Both the position numbers and the translations under genes were made by a program. A stretch of DNA of 14,124 bases, taken from assembly GCA_002404345.1 (NCBI GenBank), contig DHJN01000210.1, forward strand, positions 25,068-39,191, in the 5' to 3' direction. Below, piece after piece: positions 6,509 to 12,720 of this stretch; position 1 is the stretch's first letter, and every line of letters begins with the position of its first letter. The DNA comes from Actinobacteria bacterium UBA4719 (GTDB taxonomy: Bacteria; Actinomycetota; Actinomycetes; Actinomycetales; Dermatophilaceae). The notes below the pieces were generated by a model. The model ran no database searches. It was not told the origin of the DNA and saw nothing but the letters and a program-made list of their open reading frames with translations.

Positions 6509-8695
6509 TCAGGCGTCGATGCGCTGGCGATCCAGCTCAGCCGCGGAGTCGATGATGAAGTCCTTACGGGGGCCGACGTCGTTACCCATGAGCAGGTCGA
6601 ACACGCCCTCGGCGATCTCGGCGTCCGCCAGGGTCACCCGCCGCAACGTCCGGTGACGAGGATCCATGGTGGTCTCGGCCAGCTGGTCCGCGTCCATCTC
6701 GCCAAGACCCTTGTAGCGCTGCAGTGGCTGTTTGACCTTGCGGCCCTTCTTCTCCAGCGAGGACATCAGCTGGCGCATCTCGGCCTCGCTGTACGTGTAG
6801 AGCAGGTCGTTCTTCCTGCCGCCCGCGTTGATCACCTCGATCCGGTGCAGGGGGGGCACGGCGGCAAAGACTCGCCCGGCAGCGACCAACGGCCGCATGT
6901 AACGAAAGAACAGGGTCAACAGCAGCGTGCGGATGTGGGCCCCGTCGACGTCAGCGTCGGTCATGATGATGACCTTGCCGTAGCGGGCAGTATCGAGGTC
7001 GAACGAGCGGCCCGAGCCTGCACCGATGACCTGCAGGATCGCCGCGCACTCGGCGTTCTTGAGCATGTCGGCCAGGGATGCCTTCTGGACATTGAGGATC
7101 TTGCCGCGGATGGGCAGCAGTGCCTGGTGGTCCGAGGACCGGGCAAGCTTGGCGGTGCCCAGGGCGCTGTCGCCCTCGACGATGAACAGCTCGGTCCGCT
7201 CGACGTCGCTGCTGCGGCAGTCGGCCAGCTTGGCCGGCAGGGAAGAGGTCTCCAGGGCGTTCTTGCGCCGCTGGGTCTCCTTGTGCAGCCGTGCGCTGAT
7301 CCGCGACTTCATCTCGGCGACGACCTTCTCCAGGAGAAGTGCCGACTGGGCCTTGTCACCGCGCTTGCTCGAGGTCAGCATCGCGGTCAGCTCCTGCTCG
7401 ATGACCTTGGCCACGATGGCGCGGACCGCGGAGGTGCCCAACACCTCCTTGGTCTGTCCCTCGAACTGCGGCTCGGCCAAACGCACCGTCACCACCGCCG
7501 TGAGGCCGGCCAGGATGTCCTCCTTCTCGACCTTGTCGGACCCGACCTTGAGCCGGCGGGCGTTGATCTCCAGCTGCCTGCGGAAGACTTTGAGCAACGA
7601 CTGCTCAAAGCCCGTCATGTGGGTGCCGCCCTTGGGCGTGGCGATGATGTTGACGAACGAGACCGCCTTGGCCTCATAGCCCGTACCCCACCTCAACGCG
7701 ATGTCAACCTCGCACTCGCGTTCAAGGTCGGTGGGTGTCATGTGTCCCCGCTCGTCGAGCACCGGCACGTTCTCGTGGAACGTCCCGGATCCCTGGATGC
7801 GCCACACATCGGTCAGGGCCGGGTCGATGGCCAGGAACTCGGCGAACTCGCTGATGCCACCTTGGTGCAGGAATGTCTCCTCGTGCGGACCGTGCTCGCC
7901 CGGCGTGCCCGGCACACCACGCTCGTCGCGGATCACCAGGGTCAGACCCGGGATGAGGTATGACGTCTGGCGGGCTCGGGAGACCAGGTCGTCATAGCTG
8001 AACGCCGCGTCCGCCAGGAAGATCTGGTGATCGGGCCAGTAGCGGACCCTGCTGCCGGTCCGGCCACGGCCCGCCTTGCCAATGATCCGCAGCTCGCTGT
8101 TGTCCACGTATGCCGTGAAGCCAGCGTCGGGCGTCTTGGCGCCCGCGCCCCTGGCACCCATGACGTCGTCGAAGACGCCGGGCTCACCGCGGCGAAAGCT
8201 CATCGCGTGGGTCTTCATCCCGCGGTCAACCTCAACGTCGAGGCGGGCGGACAACGCGTTGACGACCGAAGCGCCCACGCCGTGCAGACCACCGGAGGCC
8301 GTGTAGGAGCCACCCCCGAACTTCCCGCCGGCGTGCAGCTTGGTGAAGACCACCTCGACGCCGGTAAGACCGGTCCGTGGCTCCATGTCCACGGGAATGC
8401 CTCGCCCGTTGTCGCGGACCTCGACCGACCCGTCGGCCATCAGCGCCACGTCGATACGGTCACAAGCCCCCGCCAGGGCCTCGTCGACCGAGTTGTCGAT
8501 GATCTCCCACACGCAGTGCATCAGCCCGCGCGAGTCGGTCGAGCCGATGTACATGCCCGGACGCTTGCGGACCGCCTCAAGGCCTTCGAGGACCTGCAGG
8601 TGACGAGCCATGTAGTTCGAGGCGCCAGTGTTGGATGCACCAGTCTTCGAGGCGCCAGTCTTCGATGCTGTGCTGGTTCCGGTGGCGGTGGGCAC
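6509..8695 (-). CDS. parE: DNA topoisomerase IV subunit B (ParE-type ATPase)
   Basis: The ATPase subunit of topoisomerase IV, partner of ParC. It has 728 residues from the GTG at 8695. The GHKL ATPase shows GLEAVRKRPGMYIGS (38-52), EIIDNSVDEA with the catalytic Glu65, DNGRGIP (95-101) and the lid GLHGVGASVVNALS (136-149). A transducer domain follows, with QTKEVLG (Lys416). The TOPRIM domain has VEGDSALG (Glu507), the metal-binding TDADVDGAHIR (Asp580, Asp582), and the conserved tail QRYKGLGEMD (659-668). The frame stays open to 8851, but a GAAAGGA site at 8701-8707 sits five bases before the GTG at 8695, and the residues upstream of it resemble no family member. Residues 11-27 are a tandem pentapeptide (SKTGA, SKTGA, SNTGA, SN) not expected in the family. 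parE is convergent with parC, not in one operon with it. Confidence 0.92.
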   Translation of the reverse strand: MPTATGTSTASKTGASKTGASNTGASNYMARHLQVLEGLEAVRKRPGMYIGSTDSRGLMHCVWEIIDNSVDEALAGACDRIDVALMADGSVEVRDNGRGIPVDMEPRTGLTGVEVVFTKLHAGGKFGGGSYTASGGLHGVGASVVNALSARLDVEVDRGMKTHAMSFRRGEPGVFDDVMGARGAGAKTPDAGFTAYVDNSELRIIGKAGRGRTGSRVRYWPDHQIFLADAAFSYDDLVSRARQTSYLIPGLTLVIRDERGVPGTPGEHGPHEETFLHQGGISEFAEFLAIDPALTDVWRIQGSGTFHENVPVLDERGHMTPTDLERECEVDIALRWGTGYEAKAVSFVNIIATPKGGTHMTGFEQSLLKVFRRQLEINARRLKVGSDKVEKEDILAGLTAVVTVRLAEPQFEGQTKEVLGTSAVRAIVAKVIEQELTAMLTSSKRGDKAQSALLLEKVVAEMKSRISARLHKETQRRKNALETSSLPAKLADCRSSDVERTELFIVEGDSALGTAKLARSSDHQALLPIRGKILNVQKASLADMLKNAECAAILQVIGAGSGRSFDLDTARYGKVIIMTDADVDGAHIRTLLLTLFFRYMRPLVAAGRVFAAVPPLHRIEVINAGGRKNDLLYTYSEAEMRQLMSSLEKKGRKVKQPLQRYKGLGEMDADQLAETTMDPRHRTLRRVTLADAEIAEGVFDLLMGNDVGPRKDFIIDSAAELDRQRIDA
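8615..8665 (-). repeat. 15-bp tandem repeat encoding the ParE N-terminal pentapeptides
   Basis: Three full units and a partial fourth of a 15-bp sequence (about TCGAAGACTGGCGCC on the minus strand) encode SKTGA-SKTGA-SNTGA-SN ahead of the first conserved residues MARHLQVLEGLEAV. The period is a multiple of three, so gain or loss of a unit keeps the frame. Confidence 0.85.
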
Positions 8696-8700
8696 GGACG

Positions 8701-8707
8701 TCCTTTC
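8701..8707 (-). promoter_or_regulatory. Ribosome binding site of parE, deciding a GTG start
   Basis: GAAAGGA on the minus strand, five bases before the GTG at 8695. The next in-frame ATG (8611, just before the conserved ATPase core) has no such site. Confidence 0.65.
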
Positions 8708-8747
8708 GGTGCAACGTAAGAGCCGGCTCGGGGCCGACCGAAAACTT

Positions 8748-8768
8748 CCTTGCAGGTTATCTGCAAGG
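8748..8768 (-). promoter_or_regulatory. Perfect inverted repeat upstream of parE, operator candidate
   Basis: CCTTGCAG (8748-8755), a five-base spacer, and CTGCAAGG (8761-8768) form an exact 8-bp inverted repeat 52 bases upstream of the parE start. On the minus strand the centre reads TAACCT (8759 to 8754), which fits the actinobacterial -10 pattern TANNNT; no good -35 accompanies it. The site looks more like a dimeric regulator-binding site over the parE promoter than a terminator, because no T-run follows on either strand. The regulator is unknown. Confidence 0.4.
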
Positions 8769-9036
8769 TCGCAGGAGCATGCTGCAGGCACGCGGCATAC
8801 GGGCTGCGTGAGCATTGCGCGGAGAGCGAAACCCGACGTGACGTCATGCACTTCACGGCAGAATGGACATCGGGAAGCAAACTTCGTGTTTGACTGTTAC
8901 ACCCGGCGAATGGGTCTACCCACAACGCAAACCGCTCGGCAAGCGTCTACGAAGTATCAGCAACGGATACCGAAGAGACCGCGACACCCGGTGGGGACCG
9001 CCAACGGCGCCCACTACGACGAAATGGATGGCTGAC
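8769..9036. other. Divergent intergenic region between parE and the DUF7455 gene
   Basis: With 8696-8768 this makes a 341-base stretch without a supported gene. It holds the parE leader and inverted repeat, a palindrome TGACGTCA (8839-8846), and the SigR/SigH-like element at 8872-8898. An open frame running through it from 8863 in phase with the DUF7455 gene gives a basic, low-complexity peptide with no recognisable similarity, so I treat it as leader rather than coding. Confidence 0.6.
8872..8898 (+). promoter_or_regulatory. Possible SigR/SigH-type promoter of the DUF7455 gene
   Basis: GGGAAG (8872-8877), an 18-base spacer, and GTT (8896-8898) match the pattern known for the oxidative-stress sigma factors SigR (Streptomyces) and SigH (mycobacteria), GGGAAT-N18-GTT, with one mismatch. 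A TTGACT at 8890-8895 overlaps it, but I find no acceptable -10 hexamer 16-19 bases downstream. The predicted leader would be about 130 bases. The motif is short and could occur by chance. Confidence 0.25.
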
Positions 9037-9261
9037 GTGACAACTGCACTGGCACCGACTCTGACCGCGGCTGACCGCTGCGACCGCTGTGGCGCCCGGG
9101 CCTATGTGCGCGCCTGCCTCAGCTCCGGTGGCGAGCTGCTGTTCTGTGCGCACCACGGCCGCGAGCACCTACCCAAGCTCCAGGACCTGACCACCAATAT
9201 CCAGGACGAGACCGATCGCCTGCACGAGACGCCGGCCCTGGCCAGCGTCGACGAGCGCTAG
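9037..9261 (+). CDS. DUF7455 small zinc-ribbon-like protein
   Basis: A 74-residue protein of the DUF7455 family, a small actinobacterial family of unknown function. The sequence shows TAADRCDRCGARAYVRACL (about 9-27), with a CxxC pair, then GGELLFCAHHGREHLPKL (about 30-47), with Cys and two His. This suggests a single zinc-binding knuckle (C-x2-C with C-x2-H). I chose the GTG at 9037 because it gives the family-typical start (M/V-T-T-A-L) and has a weak GGATGG upstream. An ATG at 9028 would add three residues (MAD), and neither has a strong ribosome binding site. The ending DRLHETPALASVDER is a charged tail. It stands divergently from parE and 24 bases before the DUF456 gene, with which it may be co-transcribed. 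The function is unknown. Confidence 0.82.
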   Translation: MTTALAPTLTAADRCDRCGARAYVRACLSSGGELLFCAHHGREHLPKLQDLTTNIQDETDRLHETPALASVDER

Positions 9262-9285
9262 GTCAGGCAGACCGACTGATTCGAC

Positions 9286-9768
9286 ATGGACGGGCTCACG
9301 GTTGTCGTGGGCCTGATCATGCTGGTCGGGTTCATCGGCATCGCCGTCCCCCTGCTACCGGGACTCCTGCTGATCTGGGCGGCTGTCCTGGTCTGGGCTT
9401 CCGGGGCACAGACCACGGCCGGCTGGGTGGTCTTCGGCATTGCCACGACCCTGGCTCTGTCCGGCGTCATGTTGCAGTACCTCCTACCGGGTCGGCGCAT
9501 GACCAAAGCCGGCGTCACGACATCGAGCACGGTGACGGGGGCAGCGCTGGGGGTCGTGGGCTTCTTCGTGGTCCCCGGCGTCGGAGCCTTCCTGGGCTTC
9601 GTGCTCGGGATCTACATAGCCGAGCGGATCAAGCGGGGCACCCATGCCGCCGCATGGCCGTCCACCAAGCACGCACTCAAGGCCATCGCGCTGGGCATGG
9701 GCATCGAGCTGTTGACCGGTCTCGCGATGGCGAGCACCTGGGTGATCGGCGTGATCACGACCACCTGA
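9286..9768 (+). CDS. DUF456 family integral membrane protein
   Basis: A 160-residue hydrophobic protein of the DUF456 family, with no established biochemical role. Predicted membrane segments by eye are residues 4-20, 23-39, 46-66, 83-112 (probably a glycine-rich hairpin of two) and 131-157. The family pattern GFIGIAVPLLPGLLLIWAA (15-33) and the glycine-rich VVGFFVVPGVGAFLGFVLG (90-108) are clear. A positively charged stretch RIKRG (114-118) suggests an internal loop. The ATG at 9286 follows the DUF7455 stop by 24 bases. Only a weak GGTCAGG lies upstream, so coupling to the preceding gene is plausible. It converges on the DUF3040 gene with a 46-base gap. Confidence 0.85.
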   Translation: MDGLTVVVGLIMLVGFIGIAVPLLPGLLLIWAAVLVWASGAQTTAGWVVFGIATTLALSGVMLQYLLPGRRMTKAGVTTSSTVTGAALGVVGFFVVPGVGAFLGFVLGIYIAERIKRGTHAAAWPSTKHALKAIALGMGIELLTGLAMASTWVIGVITTT

Positions 9769-9799
9769 CCTTCCGCGGCCAGTTCGAAGGGGATCAGCT

Positions 9800-9827
9800 C
9801 GAAGGGGGATCGGATTACTGCCCTTCG
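9800..9827. terminator. Possible bidirectional terminator between DUF456 and DUF3040 genes
   Basis: CGAAGGG (9800-9806) and CCCTTCG (9821-9827) form a 7-bp inverted repeat with a 14-base loop across the convergent gene ends, the second arm lying inside the last DUF3040 codons. A direct repeat (TCGAAGGGGATC at 9784 and a near copy at 9799) precedes it. No U-tract is present, so the call is weak. Confidence 0.3.
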
Positions 9828-10240
9828 TGGCGACGGCGGTCCCAGCGGTCTTCGATACGGCGCATGAGCGTCTGTTTGGTTGCCTTGGGTTTCTTGCTCG
9901 CCCTGCCGAAGCGACCCGCCGACGCGTGTGCGCGCACTGACCCGTCCTGGGCAACCGCGCCCAGCTTGGCCTTGGGCTTTTTGGGCGGGCTGATCGCGTA
10001 GGCCACGCCGCTCACCATCAGCGCAAAGCCGAAAGCGCCCCACCAGACGGACGCGGTAGCCACACCCACGACGACAAGCCCGAGACCGGCAATGACGCCC
10101 CCGGCCCCGATAGCAAGGCTCCGGCGAAGGCGGGCACGCGCAGCCGAGCCCTGCATCTGCGAGGCAAACTTCGGATCCTCGGCATACAGTGCTTGTTCCA
10201 TCTGCTCCAGCAGATGTTGCTCGTGCTCTGAAAGCGGCAC
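9815..10240 (-). CDS. DUF3040 family small membrane protein
   Basis: A 141-residue protein of the actinobacterial DUF3040 family, whose role is unknown. The family signature PLSEHEQHLLEQMEQALYAEDPKFA (2-26) is followed by a basic patch RARLRRS (35-41) and two membrane segments (about 42-60 and 64-83). The long, highly basic C-terminal tail, KKPKAKLG...KKPKATKQTLMRRIEDRWDRRR (about 87-137), is presumably cytoplasmic. The start is the GTG at 10240 with a strong GGGAGGT (10246-10252) five bases upstream. It lies 137 bases after dinB on the same strand. In related genomes this family often sits near the mraZ/mraW cell-division cluster, which would lie outside this window if the order is conserved. 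Confidence 0.87.
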   Translation of the reverse strand: MPLSEHEQHLLEQMEQALYAEDPKFASQMQGSAARARLRRSLAIGAGGVIAGLGLVVVGVATASVWWGAFGFALMVSGVAYAISPPKKPKAKLGAVAQDGSVRAHASAGRFGRASKKPKATKQTLMRRIEDRWDRRRHEGQ

Positions 10241-10377
10241 CTTCGACCTCCCGTGGGCGGCTTAACTTATTGACAACAACATTCAACGGTGCCGATTCGT
10301 TGCCCGAGACCGGCGATACGTGTTGCCGAAAACGGCGTTGCGTGGTGCTCAGGCTACCCCCTTCACCGACTACGCAG

Positions 10378-11637
10378 TCAGGATATGTCGCCACGGATCG
10401 GAGTGGTAGCCGACCGCTCACCTTCGACCAGACTGGCGGGACGAACTGCGCCGGCACCGAACCGTGCACTGGCTTGATCGACCGCGCGATCGGCGTCTCG
10501 CCAGCCATGCTCCGGCTCATCGAGCAGACCCTGTATCGGTGCGTGATCTGAGTCCATGAGGCCTTCCATCCGAACGCCAACCAGCCGCAGGCGGGCCCGC
10601 TGCAGACCCAACCCGTCAAAGAGTGTCCGCGCTGTCGCGTAGATGTCGCGGCTGACGTCGGTCGGGTCACGCAGGGTCTTGGAACGCGTGATGGTGGTGA
10701 AGTCGGAGAAGCGCACCTTGATCGAGATCGTCCGTCCCACCATCCCCGCTGCGCGCACACGAGCCGCCGTGCGGTCGCTGAGCTTGAGCAGCTCGCGGTG
10801 GATGTATGCCAGGTCGTCCACGTCGAAGGAGAACGTCTCGTCGGCGCCGATGCTGCGTTCACGACGGGTGGGCACCACCGAGCGTGTGTCGCGTCCCCAG
10901 GCCAACGCGTGCAGGGCGGGTCCGGCATTGTCGCCAAGGGCCCGTCGCAACGTGTCCACCGGTGTGTGGGCGATGTCGGCCACGGTGTGCAGCCCCAGAC
11001 GCTGCAAAGCCTCCTCGGTGCGGTCGCCGACTCCCCATAATGCGCCGACCGGCAGCTGGTGAAGGAAGCTGACCACCTCGGTCTCGGGCACGACGAGCAG
11101 CCCGTCGGGTTTGGCCAGACCCGATGCAAGCTTCGCGATGAACTTGGTGGAAGCCACACCGACCGAGCAGGTGATGCCCTGCTCGTCGGCGATCGTGTCG
11201 CGGATCGCTTGGGCGATCTGGCGTGGTGTGCCCAACCGGCGGCGAGCGCCGGACACGTCAAGGAACGCCTCGTCCAGTGACAGCGGCTCGACGATCGGCG
11301 TCACGCTGGCGAACACCGCCATGACAGCCTGGGAGATGCGTTCGTAGCGGGCGTAGTCAGGAGGGACAACGGTGGCCTGTGGGCACAGCCGGCGGGCCCG
11401 GGCGATCGGCATCGCCGAGGCCACACCGAACGCGCGCGCCTCGTAGGTCGCGGATAGCACGACCCCGCGATTGCCGCCGCCGGCGATGATGACCGGCGTG
11501 CCCTTGAGCTCGGGGCGGCTGAGCAAGGATGCCAACGCGTAGAACGCGTCCATGTCCACGTGCAGAATCGAACAGCCCTCGTCGTCCGCCGCGTGCTCGC
11601 CCCGGCGTTCAGGGACGGCGAACTGACGCCTGCTCAT
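10378..11637 (-). CDS. dinB: DNA polymerase IV (Y-family translesion polymerase)
   Basis: A 419-residue Y-family polymerase that copies past damaged bases without proofreading. The palm shows HVDMDAFYA (26-34; Asp28, with Tyr33 as the probable steric gate) and SLDEAFLDV with Asp122 and Glu123. It continues with SVGVASTKFIAKLAS (158-172), the thumb helix-hairpin-helix LPVGALWGVGDRTEEALQRLGLHTVADIA (195-223), and the little-finger domain (about 250-360). QGLLDEP (369-375) replaces the usual QLxLF-like clamp-binding site before the conserved ASARFGAGAVRPASL (389-403). After the first motif, ALASLLSRPEL replaces the usual ASVEx-RPEL, so the common glutamate is absent. No ribosome binding site precedes the ATG at 11637, and the three-hairpin array ends about 20 bases away. 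It follows the methyltransferase gene and dnaE2 on the same strand. Confidence 0.94.
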   Translation of the reverse strand: MSRRQFAVPERRGEHAADDEGCSILHVDMDAFYALASLLSRPELKGTPVIIAGGGNRGVVLSATYEARAFGVASAMPIARARRLCPQATVVPPDYARYERISQAVMAVFASVTPIVEPLSLDEAFLDVSGARRRLGTPRQIAQAIRDTIADEQGITCSVGVASTKFIAKLASGLAKPDGLLVVPETEVVSFLHQLPVGALWGVGDRTEEALQRLGLHTVADIAHTPVDTLRRALGDNAGPALHALAWGRDTRSVVPTRRERSIGADETFSFDVDDLAYIHRELLKLSDRTAARVRAAGMVGRTISIKVRFSDFTTITRSKTLRDPTDVSRDIYATARTLFDGLGLQRARLRLVGVRMEGLMDSDHAPIQGLLDEPEHGWRDADRAVDQASARFGAGAVRPASLVEGERSATTPIRGDIS

Positions 11638-11660
11638 CGCCCGGGCCCCGGGGGCGGTAG

Positions 11661-11867
11661 GTCATGGGGCAGGGTGACAGGGGCGTACGCCGCCCTGTCA
11701 CCAGGCAAAACCGGGGGCGGGTCAGACGGGTCATTGGGCAGGGTGACAGGGGCGTACGCCGCCCTGTCACCAGGCATAACCGGGGACGGGTCATACGGGT
11801 CATGGGGCAGGGTGACAGGGGCGTACGCCGCCCTGTCACCAGGCATAACCGGGGGCAGGTCAGCTGC
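11661..11867. repeat. Three 69-bp tandem repeats, each with an identical perfect hairpin
   Basis: Units are 11661-11729, 11730-11798 and 11799-11867. Each holds GGTGACAGGG, a ten-base loop GCGTACGCCG and CCCTGTCACC, a perfect 10-bp stem (11673-11702, 11742-11771, 11811-11840). The 30 hairpin bases are identical in all three copies, while the 39-base linker differs at four positions between units 1 and 2. The third unit runs into the last codons of the methyltransferase gene (stop at 11860-11862). There is no T-run after any stem, so these are not ordinary intrinsic terminators. They may be regulator sites, RNA processing or stabilising hairpins, or a REP-like dispersed repeat. No other copy occurs in this window. 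Confidence 0.93.
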
Positions 11868-12636
11868 GGCGGGCCAGCACGTGCAGGGCTGCACCGATGT
11901 GCCCAAGGAACGCGTAGTCGGGATGACGCGAGGCTGCCTGCTCAAGCTTGAGCAGCGCGGCCCGGTCGGCATCGAAGTCGACATAGGCCGCAGGTACGAG
12001 ATCACTGAAGATGCGCACTCCATGCAAGTCCTGAACGGCCAGTCCGGCGGCCTCGACAAGAGCAGTGATGCCGGCCGCGTCGAAGCGCCGCGGCAAGGGA
12101 TCCGCCGGACCCCATCGACCGTCGTCACTGGTGAGAGCGCACTGGGCCTGGGCGAACTGGCCGGCAAGGGCTCGGGCCAGCACGGCGGCGATGCGGGTGG
12201 CAACCACGAGGCTGACGTAGCCGTCGTCGGCGAGCACACCGGCGACGGATCGCAGGGTCGCCGCCGGGTCATCGACGAACTCCAGCGTGCCGTGGCAGCA
12301 CACGAGGTCGGCGTCGGCGTCGGGATGGACTTCGAGCAGGTTGGCGGCGTCGCCCTGCACGGCCACGACCCGCTCGGCGACCCCGGAGTCGCCAGCTCGA
12401 CGATGCAGCGACGCCAGCGCATCGAGGCTGGGGTCGATAACCGTGACGTGATGACCGAGCTGGGCCAGCGGAACGGCCAGACCGCCGGTGCCACCGCCAA
12501 GATCGACGACGCGCAGGCTACGACCGAGCTGTTGCTCCCTCTCGGCCACGACAGCCCGCACGGACTCCCAGACAGCTGAGGTGCGCACAGCGGTCTCGAC
12601 GCCGCCGCGACCGCTTCGTCGCCCTTCATCAGCCAC
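11860..12636 (-). CDS. Class I SAM-dependent methyltransferase
   Basis: A 258-residue soluble methyltransferase with the Rossmann-like SAM-binding fold. Motif I is VVDLGGGTGGLAVPLAQLG (43-61), the acidic residue ending beta-2 is in VTVIDPS (Asp68), and VQGDAANL (93-100) is the adenine-contacting turn with Asp96. GTLEFVDDP (116-124) matches the post-I/motif II segment of UbiE/SmtA-like enzymes. I place the start at the GTG at 12636 because AGAGGAG (12644-12650) lies seven bases upstream. An in-frame TTG at 12675 would add 13 residues without support. It lies 84 bases after dnaE2 and ahead of dinB on the same strand, so co-transcription with the polymerases is plausible. The substrate is unknown; a small molecule, RNA or protein cannot be told apart from this sequence. 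Confidence 0.87.
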   Translation of the reverse strand: MADEGRRSGRGGVETAVRTSAVWESVRAVVAEREQQLGRSLRVVDLGGGTGGLAVPLAQLGHHVTVIDPSLDALASLHRRAGDSGVAERVVAVQGDAANLLEVHPDADADLVCCHGTLEFVDDPAATLRSVAGVLADDGYVSLVVATRIAAVLARALAGQFAQAQCALTSDDGRWGPADPLPRRFDAAGITALVEAAGLAVQDLHGVRIFSDLVPAAYVDFDADRAALLKLEQAASRHPDYAFLGHIGAALHVLARRS

Positions 12637-12643
12637 GGCAAGG

Positions 12644-12650
12644 CTCCTCT
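12644..12650 (-). promoter_or_regulatory. Ribosome binding site deciding the methyltransferase start
   Basis: AGAGGAG on the minus strand, seven bases before the GTG at 12636. It excludes the upstream TTG at 12675 as the likely start. Confidence 0.6.
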
Positions 12651-12720
12651 GGTGCTGGTGGTCGTCGACGGGCAACAGTCCTGACGGGGCGACTGCGGTG
12701 ACGCTCGGATCGTGTCCACC

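Noticed and set aside
6428..7963. Plus-strand open frame of 511 codons opposite parE
   Set aside because: It is antisense to conserved ParE domains, and its composition is that of a shadow frame in GC-rich DNA.
8696..8851. N-terminal extension of parE to the codon at 8851
   Set aside because: The ribosome binding site at 8701-8707 and the loss of any family similarity support the GTG at 8695; the extension also crosses the inverted repeat.
8863..9036. N-terminal extension of the DUF7455 protein by 58 residues
   Set aside because: Basic low-complexity sequence with no similarity; the family is normally 60-90 residues and begins just before the CxxC motif.
10260..10377. Promoter or terminator between dinB and the DUF3040 gene
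   Set aside because: GCCG-AAAA-CGGC (10325-10336) is a 4-bp stem without a T-run, and no -35/-10 pair with acceptable spacing was found.
9612..11261. Minus-strand open frame of 549 codons across dinB, the spacer and the DUF3040 gene
   Set aside because: It overlaps two well-supported genes in another frame on the same strand and shows no family motif.
11661..11867. CRISPR array
   Set aside because: The units are contiguous near-identical copies with no unique spacers, only three of them, and no cas genes nearby.
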